Of a stretch of DNA of 64,000 nt, positions 33,480-46,210 are shown piece after piece. The notes beneath the pieces are model-generated. The model was not told the DNA's origin. It was given only the letters and a program-made list of their open reading frames with translations, and did no database searches. Source of the stretch: Icerya purchasi (lineage: Eukaryota; Arthropoda; Insecta; Hemiptera; Monophlebidae); NCBI GenBank assembly GCA_039619475.1, contig CM077116.1:8480501-8544500 (forward strand), in the 5' to 3' direction. The position numbers and the translations under genes were made by a program. The stretch's first letter is position 1; each line of letters starts with the position of its first letter.

Positions 33480-34010
33480 TTTTTTTTTGAGCTTGTCAAC
33501 AGGGACTTTTACTCAGAAACGATTAGAAAAGGAAGGAGCCAATTATATTTCGATACGGTCAGATATTGTTAAGGGAAAGGAACAAATAATAGGAATAATC
33601 TGTGCAGAAGAGGAGAAAGTTAGAACATAAGAGGCGCAATATGCAGTAGAAAACCCAAGTCGCAGCAAACTGGAGCAGAAAGCAGAACACCCGACAGAAA
33701 GAGATCAACACTCAATAAACACGTGATCAACATTGCAAACACGCTCTTCGTGTGAATGGAGAGGACAATATGGAGAAGCAACTAACGAAAAACGAAAACG
33801 AAAGAAAGATAATAGAGTATGGCTCAAGAACGCAGACGAATAACGGAGACAATAACAGAACGATGAAATGAAGAAAACAAAGAGAACCATAGGTTAACAG
33901 GAAGACTAGGTTGAACAGACAGATAGAAAGAACAATTGTTAGAGAAAGAGGAAACGGTACATATCCGATACCGAAGTCTGAGATGAAAACTTTTAAGCTA
34001 TTGGTTCGTT
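33480..34010 (-). pseudogene. Degenerate RNase H-LINE C-terminal tail
   Basis: On the minus strand FVFFISSFCYCLRYSS, FRFRFSLVASPYCPL and CNVDHVFIEC align by eye with PRFIISAICRLR, LYRFSIVSSPICPL and CDSDHVFFEC of the copy at 5250-5730. Frameshifts and lost Cys (CPLH) make it non-functional. Downstream QIIPII-like sequence also recurs. Probably the same LINE family, older copy. Confidence 0.55.
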
Positions 34011-34019
34011 AATTCTAAA

Positions 34020-35870
34020 ATTTTGTCCGACAAAGGATGATTAATATGGGACGAAAAAAAATTTTTACTCCTGATAATTACATTAGACTTTTAATTGCTA
34101 TAACTTTTTTTCAAAAAAAATCATAAACGTTTTTTTTTCCACTTTTGAAATAAAAAAAGTTACCGATAATCTTGAAAGACGCGGGTAAGCGTCGTGCTAG
34201 CAGGCGAGCCAGAGGTGATTTCATTGTTAGCCGACGACGAGTGATATTATTCTTATCTAAAAAAGCCAGAAGGCTAGAAAAATTAACGGACGAAAATTTT
34301 ATGCCGTCTATATATTTCCCTTTTTTTTCGTCATGAAAATTCAACTTTTATTTCATATGTCCGTTTCCATCGTTTAAACTATGTTCCCAACTGCAGCTTT
34401 TCCCCTCGTTTTGTGTCCTCCTACTCATATTCTTAAGAAACAGTTTCTCGTTTAGTACTAAAAACGCAACTCAAAAAAATCGGCCCTCTTAACTGCCCGA
34501 ATGTCCTTTCAAAAAATTGCGCAGCGGTCTACTTTAAAACGGTTAATTAAAATACAAACCTCCGAAAATAAACTAACAAAAAATGTCGTCGCCGAAAAAG
34601 AATCGAGTACGACGAAAAAAGCAAAAAAACAAAAAACACAGAAGCGCGCCGAGTCGACTTTTCCAACTAGGATAATTTTATATTTAATTTTTCTTTGAAA
34701 GAAAAAAAAGCGACAAAAAAATTCGAAAAATTTCTTGTTTTTTTCCTCTAATTATGCCCTTCAGAATTTTTTAAGCTATAACGGAACGGCGTATCTTTTA
34801 TACACTTTCTCCTATCTACGCGTTGAACATTTTCCATCCCGCTTATATTGCCCTTTAATAATTGTGTCGTCAACTTAACGAACCCCGCTCTGTCCCACTA
34901 TATCTATCTCCTTATCATTAACCCTAAATTTTCCCTAGACACCTTTGAACACTCGGCGAGTCCGCTCTCCGCCACACTATTTATTTCTCCACCCTTTGCT
35001 ATCTTTTTCAGTTCACTTCCAAAAGACCTCTGCTTTTTTCCTCTTCTTCTTCTAAACGGTGAACGATGAAAAATCGAGATAATTTGTCGGGAATATTAGT
35101 CAGTACAATCGAATTTGTCGACGAAACCTATATCTTACGGTTATTTTATTCCAGGCAATGAACGATTTGGTCACTGACGGCAAATGCACTCGTCCAGGGT
35201 TAAGTTCAAATTCAATTTTTTCCAAAAAAAATTTAAACGTTACAAATAGAAAAGATGGTGCAGCGTGTATGGCAGCGAGAGATAGCAACTAATTCCCTCG
35301 AAGGATATAAAATGGTTCTCAAACTTGTCACAGTAAAACGACAGGAGATTAACGAAATCGATGTGAACAACACGGGATCATTACTGCACGTAGAGGAATC
35401 AGGAATGTTCGGGGCTGTATGTCCCATTTGGAATCCGTATGTAATTGTCGCGATCCTGCGTACTAACGCTGCTGGAAAAGAAAACATATCAGATATGGAA
35501 AACTTTAACAGTAGTCAGTCAAAGGTGAATCAAATATTTTGAAAAATTCCACAAAGAAAGAATTCAGTAACGTAAAAATATTTAGCAAATGAAAATTTTA
35601 ATGCAACGATCGTACTATTCGGCCATGAAAGTATTAGCACAAACGAAACAGTGGAAGAAATTAAGAGACTGTAAAAATTTACATTCAATTTAAACCTGAT
35701 CAGTACAAAAAGCTACTAAGCAGCAACAGAAGACTACTTGAAAAACGCAAAAGCAAAGGTAAATGCATTAATTGTCACCTCACCAAAATACAAGGAAAGC
35801 CTCAGGACGAATCCCTAGAGGCATTCGATTGAAACACTAGACCATTCTTCTTATAGCAGAGCTTGTCCAG
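34020..35870. other. Unassigned sequence, possible LINE ORF1 remnant at its end
   Basis: No supportable gene. The 95-codon frame at 35255-35542 (plus) has no domain I recognise. Sequence at 35580-35870 has broken Lys-rich frames (LEKRKSKGKCINCHL...) that could derive from a LINE gag region, since endonuclease-like sequence follows at 36300, but this is a guess. Confidence 0.35.
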
Positions 35871-36299
35871 GTTTCAGTGGAATAGAAAAGTAGATTCAAA
35901 CTATAATCAATTATAGCTGATGTTGAAATTCAATTTTTAAACGGAAATAACACGATTGCATGTTAACATTTATTCATTCGCGAATGTACTGTTGGTGCAA
36001 GTGACTTTATTATTGTAGTAGCTGAGGCAAACAATGGACAAGTATGTGTTACAAATGACCAATACAATTGCTTATCAATTCGAAAAACTGTGATGATGAT
36101 GATGATGAGGAAAACAATTTCGTACGATACTATAAGTTGTCAAAATGGCATCATAGCAGTTCGGTACCAGAAATATTTAATAATCGGGCTTTATTTACAC
36201 CTCCAAGTGAACTTCTAGAGGTGAAGGAATTACGGAAACAAAAAAAAAAAATTCTTATCATCATCCGCCGGTAATTCCATTAACTGTCGGATACTTTAA

Positions 36300-36555
36300 C
36301 ATAAGAAGCTTGCTATTAGAGTGTGTTATAAGCAATCCAGATTCTGAGAGGTTGGAAGAATTTACATATGCAAACTGCTTACTATTGCCCAACCAACCGG
36401 ATGAATAATACACTTTTAGCGACCGCAATAGGAAAAGCTTGATTGATTTAATTATTGTAAAGATGTTGCGGCTTCAACCATCCAGCATACTATCTCTTTG
36501 GTAGAACTCTTTGATCACTGTTTCGTATTAAGATTGAAATTCGTGGAGCCAAAGT
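36300..36555 (+). pseudogene. LINE endonuclease C-terminal fragment
   Basis: NPDSERLEEFTYANCLLLPNQ, a stop, then YTFSDRNRKSLIDLIIV. This matches the end of the APE-like endonuclease of LINEs (LxxFxxxNxLxLLN..., TF...GxSxIDLxxx). The terminal SDH block is not clearly preserved. A short stretch at about 36000-36040 (DFIIVVAEANNGQ) could be the xxEPN motif. No RT follows. Decayed fragment, clade unknown. Confidence 0.6.
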
Positions 36556-36559
36556 AGGG

Positions 36560-36960
36560 TAAAAGAGATGGTTCTGGCCCAGTGGACGGGTATGGGGTTA
36601 AGTGGTAACAAGCATCATGCCGCCAAGTCGAAGTATGTCGTCACCCACACCTACGTCCTTATGCGGGCAACGTTATTATTCTTTAAGTGTCCTACTGTCC
36701 GGATGTGTCCCAGCCACACCCATCCGGCCCCCTGCACCTCTAGACAATCCGACCATACTGTTCAGGAACCGGATGACCACGAAATCTTTATCAGCAGCAA
36801 GCTACATATGTTTTATTATGCAATGACTCATTTAATTTTAACTTCTACACTTTCTATCTGTTCAGGTGTCCTTCCTTTTTCCGTCGTTTTTGGGATATGC
36901 GTTACAATCTCCTTTGCTACCGCAGCTTTGCTTCCCGGGTTTCGAGGAGCACTGTAATTT
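36560..36960. other. GC-balanced segment of unknown origin
   Basis: About 400 bp with clearly higher G+C than its flanks. It carries overlapping plus-strand frames (129 codons at 36568-36957 and 74 codons at 36602-36826). The longer has two hydrophobic stretches near its C-terminus but no known domain, and overlapping frames argue against both being real. It directly follows LINE endonuclease sequence and may be part of another repeat. Confidence 0.35.
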
Positions 36961-36964
36961 CGTA

Positions 36965-38485
36965 TGCGCTTATGTTTCTGTCAGACTTAAATCACCGCGC
37001 TCTTGATTGTAGCTGTTGGGCGCAATGCTGTACGCTTTTTGTAATATTTAATGCGTCGAGGGAATTACTTTTTTCTGCCACGATTCTAATGATCGCACGT
37101 TTCAAATAGCAAGGGTTATTTGAAACTCATGTAGATTCGAACAATAAAAAACCTATCCCGAAAAGAAAAGAATAAAAAAGCAACTCGGAAAGGATGCGCT
37201 GGATAAAAAACAATGATCTGGTCTCCGCCGATCGCGCAAGTAGACGGTCTAACTTTGATTGGCAAGTGATTAAAATTACTAGTCAATAATAGGCAAATTA
37301 CGAATACCGCGGTTTTACATGGTGCGCGGAAAAACGGGCCGAACTTCTCTTTAATTCTACTACGTGAGCGTTAATCTGGTAAATTAACACACGAAATAGG
37401 CTAAAACGGAAACTTTAGTTTACCATAAAACGGACTAAATACGCTAAAGTTTAAATTTCCACGAAACTTATTACACATAAAAAAAAAAACGGGTAACAGT
37501 CTCTGATAATTAAGATTACCGTGAAACGATAAGGTAAAAATTTAAATTATCACGAAACCGACTGAAATATTAATTCGCGACGTGCGGGTAAAATTGTTAT
37601 TTTAATAAGCCGACACAATTGCGCCAGATCTTTTTCTGTAAATCCGGCTGAAAAGACCGCAATGTTGTACGATTTTACGAGAATTTATTTAAACTGCGAT
37701 TTTAAGGAATTTTTAAAAATACATTTTCTGACTTGCTTGAGAATTTACAAACAATCGTACTCGGCTAGCTCTGAAAAGGGCTATTTTGAATTATTAAGCT
37801 AAAATCTAGAGAACGAAATAAAAAAAAATCACAAGGAAATATCGTAAGAACGAGAATTGTCGAGTCAAAGAACAAAATAAATAACACTAAGCGGGATTTA
37901 TGCGAAAACAAAGATCTCAATTACTGAAAAATATGGTCTCGAAGGAGAACAACAACAAGTTTTGAACTTTGCCTAATTAAAAATCGAGATCGCGAGTCGA
38001 GAAACGAAAATTTAACGAAATATCTAAAGTTCTCGACGATATTTTTTCCTAATGGTTAATATTAAATAAAATGCAAAAAATACATTAATATAAATCAAGC
38101 GCGACATTTGTTAATTACCGGTTTCCGGAAGTATGGATAAGGTTCTGACCGCTTATCCGGTGCTCGAAAACTATCGTGATAGCTAAATGTCAAAATTATT
38201 ATAATTATACCGCTTTGCCCTTTGTTCATCCCAGTCGGGACATAAAATTCAGACTTTCGTATGATATTAACGGAATATAAAACTAAATATATTGATCGGT
38301 GGTCTGTTTGCAACAAATACAAGAAATGAGTTTCAAAACAATCCGCTAGTAATTAATTTTTTTTTTTTCAAAGTTGAAAAGTACGTTTTAAAAATAATAC
38401 ATTTTTAAAATAATGTATTTCCTAAACAGCCCACAACCGATAATTCGTCTTCATAGTCGTTTGCGCAATTCATCGTGATCTCTAT
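36965..38485. other. Unassigned AT-rich sequence
   Basis: No gene, RNA gene or mobile-element motif that I can support. Confidence 0.4.
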
Positions 38486-38489
38486 TTTA

Positions 38490-38718
38490 ATCTACCAAGT
38501 ACTAGGTGTCCTCAGCGACGACTTCTGTTCTGGCTGCTTCTCATTGACGTGGTTCGGGTTTGATCGCTTAGTGTTGTTATTGTGTCTATCCATCGTCGAG
38601 GCGGTCTTCTACGAGGTCTTGCTCCTTCTATTGGACCCGCTATAATACATTTTTCAAGGGTATTTCTTTCTCTTCTCACGGTATATGACCATAGTATTTC
38701 ATAATTCTCTTTTGACAA
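38490..38718 (-). pseudogene. LINE ORF2 C-terminal fragment
   Basis: YTVRRERNTLEKCIIAG, PIEGARPRRRPPRRWIDTIT and SMRSSQNRSRR on the minus strand match the C-terminus of LINE endonuclease-reverse transcriptases (GKRxRGRPxxRWxDxI ... AxxRxxWR). The fragment is short and has no RT. It resembles, in type, the stub at 12236-12345 and the end of the RT pseudogene at 44405-45905. Confidence 0.7.
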
Positions 38719-38724
38719 GTAACC

Positions 38725-41540
38725 GAGAGACGTATAATAAGTAATACTAAAAGTCAGAAACGTTTCCGGGTAAAGCCCTTATCTTCAGCTGGAAAGGAGA
38801 AAATCACGAACGTAGAACGGAACATATGTCGCGAAAAAAATTACGAAAATTTTGAAACACGAACAAGGAAAAATACTATGCCGTGGATGAACAGTAAAAG
38901 GTATGATTTTACTTTCCGTTCGTGGCACGTCCGTTTATGTTTCAAAAATTCTACTACTTGCGGCTATGTTTTTATTTACACGGACTGACCTGGAAACTGG
39001 AAAATTAGCGGAACAGCCTTTCCAAACACGTAACAGTGCATAAATTTAATTTGTCTCTAAAATCATATATATGTATTTAGCTGAAATTCTAGCTATAGAT
39101 AAAGAGTGAGATTATGTTCTGAATGTTTTGACCAAACGTGAGAGGTTTTCAATATGCAGCGATAATAAGTACCTTGCATCAGAGCTCGTTTGATTTCCAG
39201 TGTCATCCATTAATCTACGAAATTAAAAAGAAATGTTCACAGAAAACGAGAATAGAAATTAATCGATGAAGTTTTAACGCGTACTTTGTGGAAATGATGA
39301 CGGTAACTACTAAGGAAGTAAGTAGCACCCAGTTTTCGACAGATCTTGACCTTCCAGTATATTACTCAATTATCAGCGAGATTGGCTAGTCCAATTAGAA
39401 GCAGTCATAAATCAGAGTAATTAAATAACCCGATTCAGCCGGAGCTGACAAACCATGCTTTCACAAAAAGTTACCGAGAAAAATTCCGATGGGGCTAACG
39501 AGAAGGTTTATGAATATGATAAAATTGAATATTGCGTCTTTCTCGAGTAAAAATGAGTTTTATGGATATAGTTGCTAGCTTGCAATGTTTCCTATTGAGA
39601 TATTCGGAGGATATTAATCATTTGCTGGTTTTTTGCCTAACCGCGGTGAACGTGTTTTGTAGGCGGGTTATTTTTGTTTATTATTAAAATTACAATTATC
39701 CTCTAAATTTAATAGACTGTAAATTGCTTTTTTTCTGCAGTAACCAGCAAAGATCTAACAGATAAGACAAATATCGACTAACTATCGAGACTATATTATA
39801 TTAGAAAAAGAATGGTATACATGCGATGATGAGCGAAGCATTCGAATACTAATTAAACAACACTGTTAATTGCTGCTATATTGCACGCGTTTTTAACTTG
39901 ATTTTGTTAATACATGAAAAGTAACCCGGCCAAGAAATAGATCACTTTTGCAAAACTTCAAAAAAAAACGAGTAGGCTTATACTTTCGAAATGTAACCCG
40001 GCTGAAAGAACCCGAAACAGTCTTATGATCTGTCGATCGTCCCAGAAACTCGACAGAGTAGCCCCTATACGAAGGCTAGAAATGATTAATACGCTGAAAT
40101 AAAGTAATTCAACGAAACTGCCGGAAGAACTTTATTTACCTTTTAGACTTAACACGTAACAGCCCGCGATAGAAAAATTTTCGATCCCGATTAGAAAAAT
40201 AACGAAACGGATAGTTCAACGGGGAGACTGAATTCAGAGGTATTGTTTTTTTTTTGGTTTGTTTTTTTGTTTTTTTTCTTGCTAAGGGTACATAGCATTA
40301 AAATTTCTTTAGTGGAAGGGCTCTACAAAGCGCGCCACTGTCGTGTAAAATCTTTCCGCGAACTTAATCAGTTATGGTTTAAAATACAGTCAATTACAAT
40401 CATTTCGCGTGGTCGCTTCTAGATGAAGCTGTAAAACGGTGCTGGATTTAAAAATAAACTTGTCTTCCTTCATATTTTTCATTAATGGACATTCGGCGAA
40501 TTCGGTTCATGACAAATTCTGCAAATGACCTAATCGCATTTGCAGAAAATCGAATTTCGAAATCTTCAAAGTCTCTTTGTTAAATTTGCGGCAAGGACCG
40601 TTCATCGATCGTTCATTATTTACTGACCCTCCTAGTTATCCACACGTGAAACAATACAAAGATAGTCTACAGCTTCTGGTAATATTACGTCACAATTTTT
40701 TTCCATTGACGTTTCGAATAATATTAAACGTTATTCGAAAGGTCGGTGGAAAAAATTTGTGACCGATAATAATGATGTTCAGAGCGACCATCGGATCTTT
40801 TTTATTATTTATTATTCTTATATTCGACTTGGATGTTCAAAAAGGACCCGCAGACATTTTTACTACTATTATTACATATATGCGAACAAGAGCGGCCAAG
40901 TTATTTTGTAAAAACTGCTCGAAATTATAATACATGATTAGAAGCGTATACTTATAGTCAGTTTAACCATTAATATTTCATTTTTAACTAAAAATATAGA
41001 GCATTTACACAACAGTGCGTTTTGTTAGAAAAATTAAACTGCATGTGAAGACGTTTCCATTCATCTATTATAATTTTACATTAACAAAAATTATATACAT
41101 TTTACATTAAATTACATTTTTATAATATTGTGTACCGTTACATGTTAATAATGTTAATATAGAAATATCAAGTTTAAAGTAAATATAATAACGAATTTAG
41201 AAATTACATAACTTATAAGAGAACCGTAACAGAATATGATCGTAGTTCATTCTAGTAGTATATCAGAGATTTCCAGGAAATTACCTTTCCTGTCCCTTTT
41301 AGATATCGGCTTTAAGTATGGTCGCTTTGAACACGGTCGCTCCTAACACGTAACCGAAAATAATAGACGAATGGTTATTTTTTATTCTCAAATACGCAGA
41401 TATTAAAGAATAACCAAGACGTCCAGGCTATCGGCAAAAGTAATTCCCTAGATTGTTTATTTTTTACATTAAATAATGTAATCATCGATCTTTGATAATA
41501 GTTTTGAATCGCGCCAATACCAAAAATAAAAAACGTAATT
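38725..41540. other. Unassigned sequence 3' of the Ig exon
   Basis: No gene motif recognised. On the minus strand it lies downstream of the Ig exon donor site at 41549 and is probably intron of that gene. A T-run with G interruptions lies at 40244-40279. Confidence 0.45.
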
Positions 41541-41549
41541 GAGACTTAC

Positions 41550-41927
41550 CGAAAACGATCATTTTTTTCATCATGAAATCTTCACCGTGGTAAGTAGAAA
41601 CTAGACACTTGTATTCTCCGGATAGTTCGATGGTTGGTCTTAAAATATATAAAGCTCTGTACATGGTAGCCGTGTTATTGGACGCTTTGTAATCCAACTT
41701 CAAGCGACCTTTCAGTATTCCAGCATCTTGCGGCTTTTGACTATGAATCCATTGATAAACCGGTTTCGAACTCCTGTTGAAGAACCATTTAACTACCAGT
41801 CCAGAATCTATAGATATTTCTTTCGAATGAAGGCTGTACAAACAGTCTAGAATCACTCCGGAGTCGGTTCCGTTTCTAACAGCTGGTGGGACACGCAAAC
41901 CGTATATCGACACACAAGCGACATAGT
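41550..41927 (-). CDS. Immunoglobulin (V-set-like) domain exon of an insect cell-surface protein
   Basis: A 378-nt exon bounded by an acceptor (CCATAG, 41928-41933) and a strong donor (GTAAGT, 41549-41544), phase 1 at both ends as is usual for Ig-domain exons. The translated 125 residues show B-strand Cys28 (ILDCLYSL), Trp47 (LVVKWFFN), SGEYKC with the partner Cys at about 107, and N-glycosylation sequons at N18GT, N50RS and NNT. The segment VPPAVRNGT near the start resembles Beaten-path-like insect Ig proteins, secreted or membrane proteins in axon guidance and cell adhesion; that subfamily link is inference. The last full residues are KKMIVF. Signal peptide, further Ig domains and the membrane anchor must lie in other exons that I could not find here. 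It is the only well-supported host coding exon in the window. Confidence 0.85.
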
Positions 41928-41934
41928 CTATGGA

Positions 41935-43520
41935 AAAACACGAGAAAATATATTTCGTAATTCGTTAAAAATGCGAACGAACGTGTTTTATTTTTTATTT
42001 ATTTATTAATTTTCCAATATTAAGTAAGAAATATTAAATTTAAAAAGAATTCTTTTTTTCCAGTCCTCTCTTAGAAGGCGCCAAATCTTATTGCAGCAAA
42101 AAATAAAGAAAAAAAAATAAATATAAAAAAAAAAAAATTTAAAAAAGTTGCAACAGTAAAGGAACTGTTCTGAGAAAAAAGTTTCTATTTCTTTACTAAT
42201 AGGCCGGGGTAATTAAAGTAACGAAAATTGTTTCCGGGTGAAAAGAACCCACCTGTTCGTATTTGCTCTGCTAAATTTGATGTAACATTTACGGCGCCGA
42301 TAATTAAAATTGCGCAGCAGTTGCTCGATTGTATTTGTTAAAATTCTGAAATATTCTAAAGTATATTTTATGAAAATTTCGACGGTAATTATTGTGAAAA
42401 GGTTGAATTTACATTAAGGCTCATCCTTGCTCATCTTTGGTAGTAGTAAGCGACTGTGAACGTTGAATTTTTTCAATCGATAATGGTCGAAAGTCGTTTT
42501 ATTTCAGTTTAACCTATTTTTAAGATTTGTTCGTGATGGTATTCTAACATTTATACCATCGAAATGTAAGTTTCTAAGTTATAAAGTGATTCTAAGCTTT
42601 TTAAAAATTAAATAATAACTAGATAATTAACAATATAAAAGGGTATTCGGGCTTGTGTGTATGTGGCATAATAGAGCATAATTACCTATTTGATATTTTT
42701 ATAGAGTATTTATTTTAGTTAACTATGTTGCGCGTTGGCCGTATATGTTCTGTTTTTAACGTTAATAGCGTTAATGTATAGGATATGATTATTTCATCTG
42801 TGTTGTATTTGTTCTGCCTGATTGTACTGTCTAGTTGTTTGTATGGGTTGGAATATGTTTGCGGCGATACTGTATAATAATATTATTAGTTATAAATTTC
42901 CAGATCGGAAGTGTATACGTTTTGTTAAGAGGATAAGATATCAGCTTCATTTATGAAGATTGTTGTTTTATTTCAAACGTTCGTAGTTTTGTGGCTATTG
43001 CAGTAGATATGCCGATGTGTATAATAATAGTAATAGCTTAGCTTATAGTCGGACGTTGATATTATATTGTACGTTATATTTATACAATAAACGATAATAA
43101 GTGTTTGGGACCCGCAATATAGGCATTGGCCTCGTGGGACCCTTTTCAGTTATTTCAAAAAAAAAAAAAAGAAAATTAAAAAAAAAAGGTATTATAAGAA
43201 GAAATATATTGTGCCCGTGTAGTAAGTGAAACATGTAAATTAACTTTTATTCATGCTCTTTTGAAGCATTTTCACATCAGAATCCTAACGTGTAGACCCC
43301 ACCATTCTATTTTCGATTATTCGTCACTGTAAAAATTGCTAATTTGTGATTTTTGAAGAAATTTATTGATTTTTTAAAGATGTAAACAATTTGACATACT
43401 TTCCCTAGGGGTATACTATACTAAATTTGTAAATAAAAATACCCCGTACACTCTAAATGTTATCCGAATAAAACATTTTTTTTTCATTTCTTTCCGAAAT
43501 TATTTAAAATCTAGTACATT
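41935..43520. other. Unassigned sequence, probably intron 5' of the Ig exon
   Basis: AT-rich with A-runs at 42120-42145 and 43157-43189. No recognisable feature other than low-complexity sequence. Confidence 0.45.
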
Positions 43521-43524
43521 ACTA

Positions 43525-43730
43525 TATATATATGTAATATAAACTCGGCCATTTTGGCCTCGCAAGGGGCTATGCCCCTTGACGCCTCTTGCTTTCATTT
43601 CAGTCTCTTTCTCTTCTATACTTTGTATAAAATGATCAAAATTTACAACGTAATTCTTACTGGCATCAACACACACAAAAAATAACATAACCACAAAAAT
43701 CCTATTCTAACATTTAACTTCCGTTATATA
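43525..43730 (+). repeat. Dispersed repeat with stem-loop, copy A
   Basis: Contains CAAGGGGCTATGCCCCTTG (43563-43581), an 8-bp perfect stem with a 3-nt loop, preceded by GGCCATTTTGGCC (another small hairpin). It continues through TTTCTCTTCTATACTTT and AAAATTTACAACGTAATTCT. The whole block recurs reverse-complemented at 49030-49235. Unknown transposon class. Confidence 0.85.
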
Positions 43731-43916
43731 AAATTAAAACATTTTTTCGTTACATTTTTCGTTAAATATTTCATTACATAAAATTGTGACATTTTTTAAA
43801 TAACAATAACAAAAATCCTACAAAATATAACAAACGTTATATAAAATTGGGACATTTTTCTGGGACATTTTTTTCGGACATTTAGCGTTACATAAAATTG
43901 GGACATTTTTTCGAAT
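43720..43916 (+). repeat. Irregular tandem motif ACATAAAATTGGGACATTTTT
   Basis: Four or five imperfect units with the core CGTTATATAAAATTGGGACA occur between 43725 and 43916, with inserted AT-rich spacers. Attached to the dispersed repeat at 43525; possibly its internal part. Confidence 0.65.
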
Positions 43917-44404
43917 GGGGGGTAGCCTAAGAATTACGTTGTAATTAATATATATACGTAACTGCGCACCTTTGTAATGAAATTTCTGTTATCCGTCCAT
44001 TTAATTATCCGTCATAGATCGGGTCCCGAGGTTGACGGATAAAAGAACTTCTACTGTAATAAATCTAATTTTAGGCTACAGAGTTTTCTTTAGCTGTGCC
44101 CTTTTGTAATTGTTATTTCAGTCCATTAATTTCACCAAAAACATGATGATTCAACTTACGAATGGATACAGATTGTAATTAAAAATAAGACCATTTAAAA
44201 TACGATTTTATTTTTTATTTATTTTCTTTTATTGAAAGCATAAAAATCAATTTTAAATGATATAGCAATAGAAGAGAGTATACGTTTCAGGAATTACAAA
44301 TGATCTAGGAATAATCGCACATGGATGAGACAATTTTCAAATTGAAGGAGTTTACGTCACATTTTCGGGGGTATAACTTTTGAACATGTCACTGTAAATT
44401 ACAG

Positions 44405-45905
44405 ACTTTTCGACACAAATTGGCTCAGATGGTATCCCCGCTGAAATTTTCAAGGCTGCGGGCGAAAAAATTACAAAATCAACTTGCTACATCTGTAACG
44501 CTGTTTGGTTTTCAGTTGAGTGGCCAGAGGAATAGTGTCAGACGACCTATATTACTTTGCACAAGAAAGTATCACCCGAATGCTGTGAAAACTATCGAAC
44601 TATCTCACTGATACCGCATATAAGCAAAGTGATGATCAAAGTTATATACGATCGTTTGTATTCTCTGATGCACACTCGGATTCTGTCAGAGCAAGCTGGT
44701 TTTACAAAAGGAAGGGGAACAGGGGAACAGATCCTCAATCTTAGATTACTTATTGAAAAAGCGCGTTAATATAATATGCCAGCTGTACTCTGTTTCATCG
44801 ATTATAAGAAAGCCTTCGACTGAGTGCATTGGTCGAAGATGTGGTCGATATTGATGGATATGGGCGCGCCAGCACATTTAGTATGGCTGATCAAGCAGCT
44901 ATACGAAAAAACTTCAGCAAAAGTCCGGATAAATAATGGAATTTACTCGAAAGAATTTTATTCCGCGCGGCAGGGTGTACTCCAGGGTTGTACCCTTTCA
45001 CCGCTACTTTTTAACTTATATCAGAATACTGCAAATCGATACAGCAAATGGTACAGTCAACTGGGACAGAGGTATCTCGGTTGGTGGGATGTACATCTCT
45101 AATCTCCGATATGCGGATGAAACCACGTTAGTAGCAAAAAACGGAGAGGAAATGTGTCATATATTCTGGATCGACTGGTAAAAATCAGTGCAGAATATGG
45201 CCTCCAAGTTAACAAAACCAAAAAACCAAAATAATGATCGTCGACCGTTTGAAGAATAACTGACCAACAATACGTGAAATTAAGGGTATTGAAGTAGTAC
45301 GCCGCTTTACATATTTAGGCTCTATAGTGGAAAACCGCGGCGGATGTAAAAGTGAGATACGGCACAGAACGCAGATTACACGCAACACAATGTGCCGTTT
45401 AAAAAGAATATGGGCTAACTCCGCTGTTAGTAAAGGTGCAAAGATTCAGCTAGTGAAATCCCTCGTCTTCTCAGTGTTTTTATATGGTGCAGAGACCTGG
45501 TCGATGACCGGCGCAGACAAATAAAGGTATAGACGCACTCAAAATGTGGTGCTGGAGGCACATGCTGCGTGTCCCATGGACAGCTAGGAAAACCAATGTC
45601 TCCGTACTAAATGAGATTGGTAACCCGAAGAGGCTATCATCGGTGGTGCTCTGCAGGATACTGCGGTACTTTGGTCATGTGATCAGAGCGGACAATTTGG
45701 AAACGCTGCTCATCCAAGGAAAGGTTAACTGAAGAAGAAGTCGAGGTCGTGCGCCGACTAGATGGTCGGACGTAGTGCGCAAAGCTGCTGGTCGTACCTG
45801 TCAGGATTGTGTACACATCGCGAGGGATTGGAATTGTTGGCGCAGTCTGATCAACCGGGTAACAGATTATGGTCACGATACCCCTACATGGGGTAAAACG
45901 ATTCG
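44405..45905 (+). pseudogene. LINE reverse-transcriptase pseudogene
   Basis: In broken frames: SDGIPAEIFKAAGE (44425), PECCENYRTISLIPHISKVM (44577-44640), LSEQAGFTKGRGTGEQILN, CFIDYKKAFD followed by a stop (motif A, about 44820), VLQGCTLSPLLFNLY (motif B, about 44980), NLRYADETTLVAKNGEE (motif C, about 45108), GAETWS, and the C-terminal HMLRVPWTARKTN, GHVIRADNLE, RSRGRAPTRWSDVVRKAAGR. All core RT motifs are in order, but there are several stops and frameshifts, and the catalytic YADD reads YADE. The 5' endonuclease is absent. Type resembles the widespread endonuclease-RT elements with a C-terminal RxRGRxPxRWxD region; clade uncertain. Confidence 0.85.
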
Positions 45906-46099
45906 ATAATAATAATCAAAGGTGTAATTTGATGCGTTAATGTCAATGTCTACGTTTGGAATCGCAAAAAAACCTTGAAAAAACAGAACACGAATATGCA
46001 GAAAAAGGGATGAGAAATTTTTAAGTGTAATTAAGCGACATAATTTTAAATTGCAATTCTGTCTTGAGGGAGGGTCGGCGAAATGAATCTGTAAATTTT

Positions 46100-46210
46100 T
46101 ATTTTTCGCGTCGTACGTATTCATCCATTTCTAACTTCTTATTTTTGGTACTGTACGTGTTCATCCATTTTTAACTTTTTATTTTTCGTACTGTATGTGT
46201 TCATCCATTA
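46100..46210 (+). repeat. 40-bp tandem repeat, about 2.75 units
   Basis: Units start at about 46101, 46141 and 46181. Each has ATTTTT, a GTAC/GTAT core and TGTTCATCCATT, with a few substitutions. Confidence 0.85.
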
